DNA of 40,192 bases, taken from Mycobacterium sp. 1465703.0 (lineage in GTDB: Bacteria; Actinomycetota; Actinomycetes; Mycobacteriales; Mycobacteriaceae). The position numbers and the translations under genes are program-made. Of this stretch, positions 1-8,504 are shown in pieces (position 1 is the stretch's first letter; the number at the start of each line of letters is the position of its first letter). The stretch is from the NCBI RefSeq assembly GCF_001672975.1, contig NZ_LZKU01000211.1:1-40192 (forward strand). Direction: 5' to 3'. Under the pieces are notes generated by a model, which was not told the DNA's origin, did no database searches, and saw only the letters and a program-made list of their open reading frames with translations.

Positions 1-219
1 AGCGCCTTGTCACATCCGCCACTGGCGTCTCATCGCCGAGGCACATGGTCTGGTGCCCGCCTCTGAGCGACAACGGGCGGGCGCGCGCGTGCGCGCTCGG
101 ATTGGCGCGCGTGCTGGTGGCCGGCTTCCAGCCCTTCCGCGTCCCGTTGTCGCTCAAAGGCGGGCACCAGACCATGTGCCTCGGCGATGAGACGCCAGTG
201 GCGGATGTGACAAGGCGCT
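1..219. repeat. Giant inverted repeat, 77-bp arms around a 65-bp loop
   Basis: Bases 1-77 and 143-219 are reverse complements with a single mismatch (near base 63). The arms enclose a GC-rich loop at 78-142. The left arm starts at the first base of the window, so the repeat may extend further left. The inner end of each arm carries TGCCCGCCT and AGCGACAACGG, which recur in the palindrome at 15571-15634. No transposase or open frame with recognisable homology lies inside; the overlapping frames look like chance readings. The right arm ends 11 bases before the start codon of the Rv1546-like gene, so the element occupies its promoter/leader region. It could be a non-autonomous mobile palindrome or a strong RNA/cruciform structure; the sequence alone does not decide. 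Confidence 0.93.
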
Positions 220-224
220 AGGCT
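219..224 (+). promoter_or_regulatory. Candidate -10 element for the Rv1546-like gene
   Basis: TAGGCT fits the mycobacterial TAnnnT -10 pattern and lies 6 nt before the GTG start, a leaderless-type arrangement. Its first base is the last base of the giant inverted repeat, so the repeat would supply the whole region upstream of -10. No convincing -35 is visible. Predicted only. Confidence 0.35.
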
Positions 225-230
225 CAGGCG

Positions 231-662
231 GTGGCTGCTGTGGACCTGAACGCCGAAGTCCCGATGACCCCGCAGGAGATGTGGGACCGTGTCTCCGACC
301 TGTCGGACTTGGGCGACTGGCTCACCTTGCACGAAGGATGGCGCAGCGACCTACCCGACGAGATCGCCGAGGGCACCCAAGTCATCGGCGTGGCACGGGC
401 CAAGGGTTTGCGCAACCGGGTGACCTGGACGGTGACCAAGTGGGACCCGCCGCGCGAGGTGGCGATGTCGGGGTCGGGCAAAGGTGGCGCCAAATACGCC
501 GTCACGCTCACGGTGCGGCCCACGCAGGACGGATCGACCCTGGGCCTGCGGCTGGAGCTGGGCGGGCGGCCGCTGTTCGGTCCGGTCGGATCCGCGGCGG
601 CTCGCGCCGTCAAAGGCGACGTGCAGAAGTCGCTGCAGAACTTCGTCGAGTTGTACGGCTGA
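231..662 (+). CDS. SRPBCC (START-like) family protein, Rv1546 orthologue
   Basis: A 143-residue protein of the polyketide cyclase/START-like (SRPBCC) fold. It matches Mtb Rv1546 in length and in position just upstream of dnaE1. Visible family features are an N-terminal acidic-hydrophobic strand ([20 protein letters not shown]), a helix with DWLTLHEGW, and a C-terminal helix ([15 protein letters not shown]) that closes the hydrophobic cavity. Such proteins bind small hydrophobic ligands, and a related mycobacterial branch (Rv0910) has been annotated as a toxin; no specific ligand can be inferred here. The GTG start follows a -10-like TAGGCT and the end of the giant inverted repeat. No signal peptide or membrane segment, so cytoplasmic. 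Confidence 0.85.
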   Translation: MAAVDLNAEVPMTPQEMWDRVSDLSDLGDWLTLHEGWRSDLPDEIAEGTQVIGVARAKGLRNRVTWTVTKWDPPREVAMSGSGKGGAKYAVTLTVRPTQDGSTLGLRLELGGRPLFGPVGSAAARAVKGDVQKSLQNFVELYG

Positions 663-714
663 CCCCCGCACGACACACTTCGCGACACGCCCGAAACCCG
701 TCGGTCCGCAGTCA

Positions 715-720
715 TAGACT
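715..720 (+). promoter_or_regulatory. Candidate -10 element of dnaE1
   Basis: TAGACT (TAnnnT type) ends 9 nt before the dnaE1 ATG, which would give a transcript starting at or just before the start codon. No clear -35 and no Shine-Dalgarno sequence precede the ATG, consistent with a leaderless or very short leader. Predicted by eye. Confidence 0.4.
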
Positions 721-729
721 GGCGTCCCT

Positions 730-3700
730 ATGAACCACTCGTCCTTCGTGCACCTGCATAACCACACCGAGTACTCGATGTTGGACGGTGCCGCGAAGAT
801 CGCGCCGATGCTCGCCGAGGTGGATCGGCTGGGAATGCCCGCGGTCGGGATGACCGACCACGGAAACATGTTCGGCGCCAGCGAGTTCTACAACGCGGCG
901 ACCAAGGCCGGGATCAAGCCGATCATCGGCGTCGAGGCCTACATCGCGCCGGCGTCGCGCTTCGACACCCGGCGGATCCTGTGGGGAGACCCGGGTCAGA
1001 AGTCCGACGACGTCTCCGGCAGCGGCTCCTACACGCACATGACGATGATGGCCGAGAACGCCACCGGACTGCGCAACCTGTTCAAGCTGTCCTCACTGGC
1101 CTCGTTCGAGGGCCAGCTCGGCAAATGGTCGCGGATGGACGCCGAACTGATCGCCGAACATGCCGAGGGCATCATCGCCACCACCGGCTGCCCGTCTGGC
1201 GAGGTGCAGACCCGGCTGCGGCTGGGCCATGAGCGGGAGGCGCTGGAATCGGCAGCCAAGTGGCGCGAGATCTTCGGCGCCGACAACTACTTCCTGGAGC
1301 TGATGGACCACGGGCTGTCCATCGAGCAGCGGGTCCGCGGCGGGCTGCTGGAGATCGGCCGCAAGCTGGGCATCCCGCCGCTGGCCACCAACGACTGCCA
1401 CTACGTCACCCGCGACGCCGCGCACAACCACGAGGCGCTGCTGTGCGTGCAGACCGGCAAGACGCTTTCGGACCCCAACCGGTTCAAGTTCGACGGCGAC
1501 GGCTACTACCTGAAGTCCGCCGCCGACATGCGCCAGATCTGGGACGAGGAGGTTCCCGGCGCGTGTGACTCCACGCTGCTGATCGCCGAGCGGGTGCAGT
1601 CCTACGACGAGGTGTGGGCGCCGCGCGACCGGATGCCGATCTTCCCGGTGCCCGAGGGTCACGACCAGGCGACCTGGCTGCACCACGAGGTGATGGCCGG
1701 CCTGCAACGCCGCTTCCCGTCCGGCGTCGGCCAGGACTACATCGACCGGGCCGAGTACGAGATCAAGGTCATCTGCGACAAGGGCTTCCCGTCCTACTTC
1801 CTGATCGTCGCCGACCTGATCAACTACGCGCGATCGGTGGATATCCGGGTCGGGCCGGGGCGTGGCTCGGCGGCCGGCTCGCTGGTGGCCTACGCGCTGG
1901 GCATCACCAACATCGACCCGATCCCGCATGGTCTGCTGTTCGAGCGGTTCCTCAACCCGGAACGCCCGTCGGCTCCCGACATCGATATCGACTTCGACGA
2001 CCGTCGGCGCGGCGAGATGGTGCGTTACGCCGCCGACAAGTGGGGCTCCGACCGCGTCGCCCAGGTCATCACTTTCGGCACCATCAAAACCAAAGCGGCG
2101 CTGAAGGACTCGGCGCGCATTCACTACGGCCAGCCCGGGTTCGCGATCGCCGACCGGATCACCAAGGCGCTGCCGCCGCCGATCATGGCCAAGGACATTC
2201 CGCTGTCGGGCATCACCGACCCGGGCCACGAGCGGTTCAAGGAGGCCGCCGAGGTCCGCGGTCTGATCGAGACCGACCCGGACGTACGCACCATCTACCA
2301 GACCGCGCGCGGCCTGGAAGGGTTGATCCGCAACGCCGGCGTCCACGCGTGCGCGGTGATCATGAGCAGCGAGCCGCTGACCGAGGCCATTCCGCTGTGG
2401 AAGCGGCCGCAGGACGGCGCCATCATCACCGGCTGGGACTACCCGTCGTGCGAGGCCATCGGCCTGCTGAAGATGGACTTCCTGGGCCTGCGGAACCTGA
2501 CGATCATCGGCGACGCACTGGAGAACATCAAGACCAACAGGGGAATCGACCTCGACCTGGAATCGGTTCCGCTGGACGACAAACCCACCTACGAACTGCT
2601 CGGTCGCGGCGACACCCTGGGTGTGTTCCAGCTCGACGGTGGGCCGATGCGAGACCTGTTGCGCCGCATGCAACCCACCGAGTTCAACGACATCGTCGCG
2701 GTGCTGGCGCTGTACCGGCCCGGGCCGATGGGCATGAACGCCCACAACGACTACGCCGACCGCAAGAACGGTCGTCAGGCGGTCAAGCCGATTCACCCGG
2801 AGCTGGAAGAGCCGCTGCGCGAGATCCTGGCCGAGACGCACGGCCTGATCGTCTATCAAGAGCAGATCATGTTCATCGCCCAGAAGGTCGCCTCCTACAC
2901 GATGGGCAAAGCCGACGCGCTGCGTAAGGCGATGGGCAAGAAGAAGCTCGAGGTGCTCGAGGCCGAATACAAGGGCTTCTACGAAGGCATGACGGCCAAC
3001 GGCTTCTCCGAAAAGGCGGTGAAAGCGTTGTGGGACACCATCCTTCCGTTCGCCGGGTATGCGTTCAACAAATCGCACGCGGCCGGCTACGGACTGGTCT
3101 CCTATTGGACCGCCTACCTCAAGGCCAACTATCCGGCCGAGTACATGGCCGGCCTGCTGACCTCGGTGGGCGACGACAAGGACAAGGCCGCGGTGTATTT
3201 GGCCGACTGCCGCAAGCTCGGCATCACGGTGCTGCCGCCGGACGTCAACGAGTCCCTGGTGAACTTCGCCTCGGTCGGCAAAGACATCCGGTTTGGGCTG
3301 GGCGCGGTGCGCAATGTCGGTGCCAACGTGGTGGGCTCGCTGATCGAGACCCGCAACGGCAAGGGCAAGTTCACCGATTTCTCGGACTACCTGAACAAGA
3401 TCGACGTCGCGGCCTGCAACAAGAAGGTCACCGAGTCGCTGATCAAAGCCGGCGCGTTCGACTCCCTGGGTCACGCCCGCAAGGGTCTGTTCCTGGTGCA
3501 CACCGACGCGGTCGACTCGGTGCTCGGCACCAAGAAGGCCGAGGCGATGGGCCAGTTCGACCTGTTCGGCGGCGACGACGGGTGCACCGAATCGGTGTTC
3601 AACATCAAGGTGCCCGACGACGAGTGGGAGGACAAGCACAAGCTCGCCCTGGAGCGAGAGATGCTGGGCCTCTACGTCTCCGGGCATCCGCTCAACCAGG

Positions 3701-4263
3701 TGGCGCACCTGCTGACCACGCAGGTGGACACGCAGATCCCGGCGATTCTCGACGGCGATGTCCCCAACGACGCCCAGGTCCGGGTGGGCGGCATCCTCGC
3801 TTCGGTCAACCGTCGGGTCAACAAAAACGGAATGCCTTGGGCATCAGCCCAATTGGAGGACCTCACCGGTGGCATCGAGGTGATGTTCTTCCCCCAGGCG
3901 TACTCGGTGTACGGGGCCGACATCGCCGACGACGTCGTGGTGCTGATCAAGGCGAAGGTGTCGCTGCGCGACGACCGGGTCGCGCTGATCGCCAACGAGC
4001 TTGTGGTGCCTGACTTCTCCAATGCGACGCCGAACCGGCCGCTGGCGGTCAGCCTGCCGACGCGGCAGTGCACCATCGACAAGGTCACCGCGCTCAAGCA
4101 GGTGCTGGCACGGCACCCCGGCACGGCGCAGGTGCACCTGCGGCTGATCAGCGGGGACCGCATCACCACGCTGGAATTGGATGCCTCGCTTCGGGTTACG
4201 CCGTCGCCGGCCTTGATGGGGGATCTCAAGGCGCTGCTCGGCCCTGGTTGTCTGGGCGGCTAG
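730..4263 (+). CDS. dnaE1: DNA polymerase III alpha subunit DnaE1
   Basis: Replicative DNA polymerase catalytic subunit, 1177 residues (Mtb DnaE1 is about 1184). It opens with the PHP domain ([14 protein letters not shown], residues 7-20). The PHP metal ligands equivalent to the published Mtb proofreading residues are present: H10, H12, D19, D222, H224. The polymerase active site shows PDIDIDFD, with D417 and D419 as the first two catalytic aspartates, and [10 protein letters not shown], with D583 as the third. Helix-hairpin-helix and beta-clamp-binding regions follow, then an OB-fold at roughly 1000-1090 ([14 protein letters not shown]). In mycobacteria the PHP domain itself is the 3'-5' proofreading exonuclease, and nothing here suggests its loss. 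It converges with the minus-strand hydrolase gene, 5 bases from stop to stop. Confidence 0.98.
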   Translation: MNHSSFVHLHNHTEYSMLDGAAKIAPMLAEVDRLGMPAVGMTDHGNMFGASEFYNAATKAGIKPIIGVEAYIAPASRFDTRRILWGDPGQKSDDVSGSGSYTHMTMMAENATGLRNLFKLSSLASFEGQLGKWSRMDAELIAEHAEGIIATTGCPSGEVQTRLRLGHEREALESAAKWREIFGADNYFLELMDHGLSIEQRVRGGLLEIGRKLGIPPLATNDCHYVTRDAAHNHEALLCVQTGKTLSDPNRFKFDGDGYYLKSAADMRQIWDEEVPGACDSTLLIAERVQSYDEVWAPRDRMPIFPVPEGHDQATWLHHEVMAGLQRRFPSGVGQDYIDRAEYEIKVICDKGFPSYFLIVADLINYARSVDIRVGPGRGSAAGSLVAYALGITNIDPIPHGLLFERFLNPERPSAPDIDIDFDDRRRGEMVRYAADKWGSDRVAQVITFGTIKTKAALKDSARIHYGQPGFAIADRITKALPPPIMAKDIPLSGITDPGHERFKEAAEVRGLIETDPDVRTIYQTARGLEGLIRNAGVHACAVIMSSEPLTEAIPLWKRPQDGAIITGWDYPSCEAIGLLKMDFLGLRNLTIIGDALENIKTNRGIDLDLESVPLDDKPTYELLGRGDTLGVFQLDGGPMRDLLRRMQPTEFNDIVAVLALYRPGPMGMNAHNDYADRKNGRQAVKPIHPELEEPLREILAETHGLIVYQEQIMFIAQKVASYTMGKADALRKAMGKKKLEVLEAEYKGFYEGMTANGFSEKAVKALWDTILPFAGYAFNKSHAAGYGLVSYWTAYLKANYPAEYMAGLLTSVGDDKDKAAVYLADCRKLGITVLPPDVNESLVNFASVGKDIRFGLGAVRNVGANVVGSLIETRNGKGKFTDFSDYLNKIDVAACNKKVTESLIKAGAFDSLGHARKGLFLVHTDAVDSVLGTKKAEAMGQFDLFGGDDGCTESVFNIKVPDDEWEDKHKLALEREMLGLYVSGHPLNQVAHLLTTQVDTQIPAILDGDVPNDAQVRVGGILASVNRRVNKNGMPWASAQLEDLTGGIEVMFFPQAYSVYGADIADDVVVLIKAKVSLRDDRVALIANELVVPDFSNATPNRPLAVSLPTRQCTIDKVTALKQVLARHPGTAQVHLRLISGDRITTLELDASLRVTPSPALMGDLKALLGPGCLGG

Positions 4264-4268
4264 CACCG

Positions 4269-5210
4269 CTAGTCGGACAATGCCAGCGCCGCTTGGTGGT
4301 CATGGGTCGCGACGATGGTGACCGCGTGCCGCGCCAGGTGCAGGCGCTGCAGGGTCTTGAAGGTCTGCTCACGGTCCTCGTCCACCAAAACACCCGGGTA
4401 CCCGGCCTTTTGGCGGACCTTCTCGATCTGCATGGCGTGCCAGGCCGCGTCGCCGGCGATCAGGATCCACCCGCGCCGGGTGTGGGCGAGCACCCCGACG
4501 CTGCCTGGGGTGTGCCCGGCAAGGTCGACCAGCAGCACGGAGTGGTCCCCGAAGAGGTCGTGGCTTCGCGTGAAGGTGAGTACCGGCGGACCGTCCAGCT
4601 CGTAGTCGACCACGGCCCGGCCGCGCAGCGAATCCCGTACACCGCCGACGGGCGCCGTCACGCCCGAACCGATCCAGTCCCGTTCGGTGCGATGCAGGCG
4701 GACGGGAAGGTCCGGCAGATCCAGCAGCCCCGAGACGTGGTCCCAGTGCGCGTGCGTGGGCAGCGCGAAATCCAATCGCACCGCCTCGGCCAGCCCGCCC
4801 AGTGCGGTAATGGTGGGGACGGTGTCGGCCGGGGGACGAACCGCGACCCGCAGCACCGCGGGCAGTTGGGCGATCGCGCGTTGCTCGACGTCGACGCACA
4901 CCGCGGGATCGACGATGAAGGTGGCTTCCGAATGTCTGACGATGAACGACGTCAGCGAGTTGTCGACGCGGGCCGGTGTGAAGGTGCCCTCGACGATGGC
5001 GGCGGTCGGCACCGAGCGCGGGACTTGGGGCAGCGCGGTCACCGTCACCGTTCGATCAGTGTTCGGCAGGCCGGCGTCGACCACGCTGCGGAGGAACCGC
5101 TGGTCAGGCCGCTTCGGGCGTACCATGCCAAGCATCAATCCCGCTGCGGCGCTGCAGCATTGGACAAGGCCGGGGGAGCGGACCGGGTCGGGCACGGTTG
5201 CGGTCGTCAT
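4269..5210 (-). CDS. MBL-fold metallo-hydrolase
   Basis: A 313-residue metallo-beta-lactamase-fold hydrolase. The metal motif HxHxDH appears as THAHWDH (H153, H155, D157, H158). It is followed by GHTPGS (third-site His), AGDAAW (bridging Asp) and a C-terminal ATHDHQ His, so both metal sites look complete. The N-terminal region has one short hydrophobic stretch (about residues 15-30) that could be a membrane anchor or just core. The ATG at 5210 overlaps the stop of the upstream PPOX gene as ATGA, so the two are co-translated; a longer frame to 5246 is less likely. Substrate unknown: lactonase, thioesterase and glyoxalase II-like enzymes share this fold. The operon is probably driven from the MerR-type operator at 5664-5685. 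Confidence 0.88.
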   Translation of the reverse strand: MTTATVPDPVRSPGLVQCCSAAAGLMLGMVRPKRPDQRFLRSVVDAGLPNTDRTVTVTALPQVPRSVPTAAIVEGTFTPARVDNSLTSFIVRHSEATFIVDPAVCVDVEQRAIAQLPAVLRVAVRPPADTVPTITALGGLAEAVRLDFALPTHAHWDHVSGLLDLPDLPVRLHRTERDWIGSGVTAPVGGVRDSLRGRAVVDYELDGPPVLTFTRSHDLFGDHSVLLVDLAGHTPGSVGVLAHTRRGWILIAGDAAWHAMQIEKVRQKAGYPGVLVDEDREQTFKTLQRLHLARHAVTIVATHDHQAALALSD

Positions 5211-5650
5211 GGCAGGTCCACCCGCACGATGACGCTGTCCGGCCACACACCGCGGTCGCGGGCGCGACGCAATTTCTCACCCGCGCACAGATCTTGGTGC
5301 ACATTGGTCACGCCCGGAAGTTTGATCAGCGGGACGATGTTCCATTGCCAGCCGTACCGCTGGTGCAGCAGGCGGTTGGCGCGCGCGGCCTCAGCGCCGG
5401 ACAGGATGGTGGCACGGCCGGTCACCGTCGGCGCGCCCGGCCGTGGCCGGCCCCGGTAGTCGCAGGCCGCGAGTTCGACGTCATGGTGCGCGGTCAGCCG
5501 CCTGGTCTTCGGGCCCACCTTGGTTCGAAACAGCACCGCACCGCCGTCGATCGCGAACCAGATCGGGGTGTCGACGGGTGTGCCGTCGCGGCGAAACGAC
5601 CGCAGCAGCGCGTAGCGGGAATCGCCCAGTTCTTGCGTAGGGATGGTCAT
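5207..5650 (-). CDS. PPOX-class F420-dependent oxidoreductase
   Basis: A 147-residue split-barrel protein of the pyridoxamine 5'-phosphate oxidase-like superfamily. It resembles the small F420-binding enzymes of actinobacteria (Rv0121/Rv1155 type) in RYALLRSFRRDGTPVDTPIW near the N-terminus and in KTRRLTAHHDVELAACDYRG, where the cofactor phosphate is usually bound. Such enzymes reduce diverse substrates with F420H2; the substrate here is unknown. I chose the ATG at 5650; frames from TTG 5662 or GTG 5656 would run into the promoter. The gene overlaps the downstream hydrolase by 4 bases (ATGA). It diverges from a MerR gene, with a dyad 13 bases upstream of the ATG. Confidence 0.85.
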   Translation of the reverse strand: MTIPTQELGDSRYALLRSFRRDGTPVDTPIWFAIDGGAVLFRTKVGPKTRRLTAHHDVELAACDYRGRPRPGAPTVTGRATILSGAEAARANRLLHQRYGWQWNIVPLIKLPGVTNVHQDLCAGEKLRRARDRGVWPDSVIVRVDLP

Positions 5651-5663
5651 CAGCACAGTCAAG

Positions 5664-5685
5664 GACTTAGAGTTGGCTCGAAGTC
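5664..5685. promoter_or_regulatory. MerR-type operator between divergent genes
   Basis: A 22-bp dyad, GACTT-n-GAG-TTGG-CTC-n-AAGTC, lies between the minus-strand PPOX gene and the plus-strand merR gene. Read on the minus strand it starts in TTGACT, followed 19 bp later by a second TTGACT (5657-5662) that could act as a weak -10 seven nt before the ATG at 5650. A 19-bp spacer with a dyad in it is the hallmark of MerR-activated promoters. The 22-bp dyad is read directly; the promoter assignment is inference. Confidence 0.7.
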
Positions 5686-5710
5686 AAGCATCCGGCTCCC
5701 GGGAGGTGTG

Positions 5711-6109
5711 ATGGCACCAAACCTGACGATCGGGGAGGTGGCGCGCCGAGCCGGGGTGGCCGCGACGGCGCTGCGCTACTACGAGCAGATTGGCCTGGTG
5801 CCGGAGCCGGCCCGGCTGGGTGGTCAGCGCCGCTACGACGATTCGATTCTGGCTCGCCTCGAGGTGATCGCGTTGTGCAAGGCCGCCGGGTTCGCGCTGG
5901 AGGAGATCCAGTTGCTGTTCGCCGATGACGCTCCCGGGCGGCCGGTGAGCCGCGCACTGGCCAAGGCCAAGCTGGCCGAGATCGACGCCCAGATGGAGTC
6001 GCTGGCCCGGGCCCGCGCCGTCATCGAGTGGGGGATGCGCTGCAGGTGTCCCTCAATTGACGCCTGTACCTGTGGTATTCATCCGCCCCCCGCCGACATG
6101 GAGCCTTGA
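5711..6109 (+). CDS. MerR-family transcriptional regulator with C-terminal cysteine cluster
   Basis: A 132-residue MerR-type regulator. The N-terminal winged helix-turn-helix shows TIGEVARRAGVAATALRYYE and GQRRYD, followed by the dimerisation helix (about residues 80-110). The C-terminus carries four cysteines as CxCPSIDxCxC, where SoxR-like or metal/thiol sensors place their ligands; the spacing differs from the SoxR [2Fe-2S] pattern, so the signal is uncertain. ATG at 5711 follows GGAGG with a short spacer; a GTG at 5708 is an alternative. Its stop overlaps the VOC start by one base (TGATG). It probably controls the divergent PPOX-hydrolase operon through the dyad at 5664-5685, and itself through the same site. 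Confidence 0.88.
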   Translation: MAPNLTIGEVARRAGVAATALRYYEQIGLVPEPARLGGQRRYDDSILARLEVIALCKAAGFALEEIQLLFADDAPGRPVSRALAKAKLAEIDAQMESLARARAVIEWGMRCRCPSIDACTCGIHPPPADMEP

Positions 6110-6585
6110 TGACCCGACCGCACCCCATCGCCGTGCAGAACTTCTCGCACATCTGCATCGGCGTGTCCGACATCGAGGCGTCGCTGGCCTTTTACACCGC
6201 GGTGCTGGGCATGGACGTGGTGTTCGACGTCGAACTGCAGGGCGCCGGACTGGATTCGGTCACCGGCGGTGCCGCCCAGCAGGGCCGTATGGTCGGCGGG
6301 CTGATCGGTGCGGCGATGGTGGAACTGCTGTCGCTGGGCGTGGTCCCCGAGTGCCCCAGCGGCCCGCACCTGGGCTACACCAACATGTCGTTTCGTGTCG
6401 ACGACCTCGACGCCAGCTACGACACCGTGGCCCGCCAGCACCCCGGTGTCCGGGCCGACCCGCCGGTCGATATCGGGGGAGTGCGGATGTTCTTCATCTA
6501 CGACCCCGACGGCACCCCGATCGAGCTGGTGGAACTGCCGGGCGGCGCAACGAGCACGGTGCAACTCTGGCGCCCTCAGGCCTGA
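6109..6585 (+). CDS. VOC-superfamily (glyoxalase/dioxygenase-fold) protein
   Basis: A 158-residue vicinal-oxygen-chelate protein with two beta-alpha-beta-beta-beta modules. The first opens with NFSHICIGVSDIEASLAFYT and the second with YTNMSFRVDDLDASY. Plausible metal ligands are His near residue 14, Glu in VELLSL and Glu in PIELVEL, the usual His/Glu set. VOC enzymes include glyoxalase I, fosfomycin- or bleomycin-type resistance proteins, epimerases and ring-cleavage dioxygenases; the sequence does not pick one. The ATG at 6109 shares its A with the MerR stop codon, so translation is coupled and the two are one transcript. Together with the opposite-strand F420-type enzyme and metallo-hydrolase this looks like a small detoxification or metabolite-conversion set. 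Confidence 0.87.
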   Translation: MTRPHPIAVQNFSHICIGVSDIEASLAFYTAVLGMDVVFDVELQGAGLDSVTGGAAQQGRMVGGLIGAAMVELLSLGVVPECPSGPHLGYTNMSFRVDDLDASYDTVARQHPGVRADPPVDIGGVRMFFIYDPDGTPIELVELPGGATSTVQLWRPQA

Positions 6586-6677
6586 ACCGTGCGTGAACCG
6601 GCCGAAAGGTTCCTCGCCCCTTGACCCGGACGTAGGCTCACCAAGGCAGTGCTGATGCGACGCCGAGGAGGACGGAA

Positions 6678-8504
6678 ATGACGACGGCCCAGGAACCGAC
6701 CACCTTGTGCGAGGCGTTTCAGCGCAACGCCGCGATCCAGCCCGACGCGGTCGTGCTGCGCACCCCTGGCGCAATCCAGACACTGACGTGGCGCGAGTGC
6801 GCCGAACAGGTCCGCAAGGTGGCCGCGGGGCTGGCGGGGCTGGGGATTCGGCGCGGTGACACGGTGTCGCTGATGATGGCCAACCGCATCGAGTTCTACC
6901 CGTTCGAAATCGGTGCGCAACACCTTGGCGCCACGTCGTTTTCGGTGTACAACACGCTGCCGGCCGAGCAACTGACGTACCTGTTCGACAACGCCGGCAC
7001 CAAGGTCGTGGTCTGCGAGGAGCAGTACGTGCACCGGATCCGCGCCAGCGGCGCGCCCATCGAGCACATCGTCTGCATCGACGGCGCCCCGCCCGGCACG
7101 CTGTCGACCGAGCAGTTGTACGCGGCGGCCGAAGACGGCTTCGACTTCGAATCGACTTGGCGGGCAGTACAACCGGAGGACATCGTCACTCTCATCTACA
7201 CCTCGGGAACCACCGGAAACCCCAAGGGCGTGGAGATGACCCACGCCAATCTGTTGTTCGAGGCGCACGCGCTCAACGCCGTACTCCCGTCTCGATTCGG
7301 TGACCGGGTCACGTCCTACCTCCCGACGGCGCATGTCGCCGACCGCGTGATGGGCCTGTACGGCCTAGAGGTGTTCGGCACCCAGGTCACGGCCGTCGCT
7401 GATGCCCGTGCTATCGCCGCCGCGCTGCCCGACGTGCGGCCCAACGTGTGGGGCGGGGTTCCGCGGGTATGGGAAAAGCTCAAGGCCGGAATCGAATTCG
7501 CCGTCAGCAACGAGACGGACGAGGCCAAGCGGCAGGCGTTGCAGTGGGCGATGTCGGTGGCCGCCAAGCGGGCCGACGTCCTGGTGGCCGGGGAGCCGAT
7601 GCCGGACGAGCTGGCCGCCGAATGGGCCAAGGCCGACGAGCTGGTGCTGTCCAAGCTGCGCGAGCGGCTCGGGTTCGGCGAACTGCGCTGGGCGGTCTCC
7701 GGTGCGGCGCCGATCCCCAAGGAGACGTTGGCGTTTTTCGCCGCCATCGGTATCCCGATCACAGAGGTGTGGGGCATGTCGGAGCTGAGCTGCGTTGCGG
7801 CGGTGAGCCATCCGTGTGAAGTCCGGCTGGGATCGGTCGGCAGGTTACTGCCCGGGCTGGAGGGCAAGATCGCCGATGACGGTGAGTTTCTGGTGCGAGG
7901 CCCGCTGGTGATGAAGGGCTACCGGAAAGAGCCGGCCAAAACGGCGGAGGCCATCGACGCCGACGGCTGGCTGCACACCGGCGACATCCTGGAGGCGGAC
8001 GCCGAAGGCTATCTGCGGGTGGTGGACCGGAAGAAGGAGCTGATCATCAATGCGGCCGGAAAGAACATGTCCCCGGCCAACATCGAGAACACCATCCTGG
8101 CGGCATCTCCGATGGTCGGGGTGATGATCACCATCGGCGAGGGGCGGCCCTACAACACCGCGCTGATGGTCTTCGACGCCGATTCGGTCGGCCCGTATGC
8201 GGCCCAGCGCGGACTGGCCGACGCCTCGCCCGCCGCGCTGGCGGCTGACCCGGAGGTGATCGCGCAGGTCGCCGCCGGGGTGGCCGCGGGCAACGCCAAA
8301 CTCTCCCGGGTGGAACAGATCAAACGGTTCCGCATCCTGCCCACCTTGTGGGAGCCCGGCGGTGACGAGATCACGCTGACGATGAAGCTCAAGCGCAAAC
8401 CGATCATGGCGAAATACGCCGAGGAGATCGAGCAGCTCTACGCGCCCGAACCGTACCCGGATGTGCACGAGCCTTCCGAAGCCGCCTCGGTGCAGCCGGC
8501 ATGA
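6678..8504 (+). CDS. fadD11: Long-chain fatty-acid-CoA ligase FadD11
   Basis: Adenylate-forming acyl-CoA synthetase, 608 residues. The P-loop YTSGTTGNPKG is at residues 174-184. EVWGMSELS carries the A5 region, DGWLHTGD the adenosine-binding aspartate, and DRKKELII the hinge; the C-terminal TMKLKRKPI contains the expected catalytic lysine. The enzyme activates fatty acids to acyl-AMP then acyl-CoA. A strong AGGAGG precedes the ATG. The stop overlaps the plsB1 start (ATGA), so acyl activation and glycerol-3-phosphate acylation are co-translated, which suggests the acyl-CoA goes to phospholipid or triacylglycerol synthesis. In Mtb this locus is annotated as two genes (fadD11.1 and fadD11); here it is one uninterrupted frame. 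Confidence 0.92.
   Translation: MTTAQEPTTLCEAFQRNAAIQPDAVVLRTPGAIQTLTWRECAEQVRKVAAGLAGLGIRRGDTVSLMMANRIEFYPFEIGAQHLGATSFSVYNTLPAEQLTYLFDNAGTKVVVCEEQYVHRIRASGAPIEHIVCIDGAPPGTLSTEQLYAAAEDGFDFESTWRAVQPEDIVTLIYTSGTTGNPKGVEMTHANLLFEAHALNAVLPSRFGDRVTSYLPTAHVADRVMGLYGLEVFGTQVTAVADARAIAAALPDVRPNVWGGVPRVWEKLKAGIEFAVSNETDEAKRQALQWAMSVAAKRADVLVAGEPMPDELAAEWAKADELVLSKLRERLGFGELRWAVSGAAPIPKETLAFFAAIGIPITEVWGMSELSCVAAVSHPCEVRLGSVGRLLPGLEGKIADDGEFLVRGPLVMKGYRKEPAKTAEAIDADGWLHTGDILEADAEGYLRVVDRKKELIINAAGKNMSPANIENTILAASPMVGVMITIGEGRPYNTALMVFDADSVGPYAAQRGLADASPAALAADPEVIAQVAAGVAAGNAKLSRVEQIKRFRILPTLWEPGGDEITLTMKLKRKPIMAKYAEEIEQLYAPEPYPDVHEPSEAASVQPA

Noticed and set aside
30..332. Minus-strand frame across the giant inverted repeat
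   Set aside because: It runs through both repeat structure and the Rv1546-like gene, with no domain; treated as chance.
1093..3708. An 871-codon open frame on the minus strand opposite dnaE1
   Set aside because: It is a codon-phase shadow of the GC-rich dnaE1 gene; the translation has biased His/Arg/Val-rich composition and no recognisable domain.
4247..4278. Possible hairpin at the dnaE1/hydrolase convergence (CTAGC-acc-GCTAG with TTGTC/GACAA outside)
   Set aside because: The stem is short and interrupted, so I do not call a terminator.
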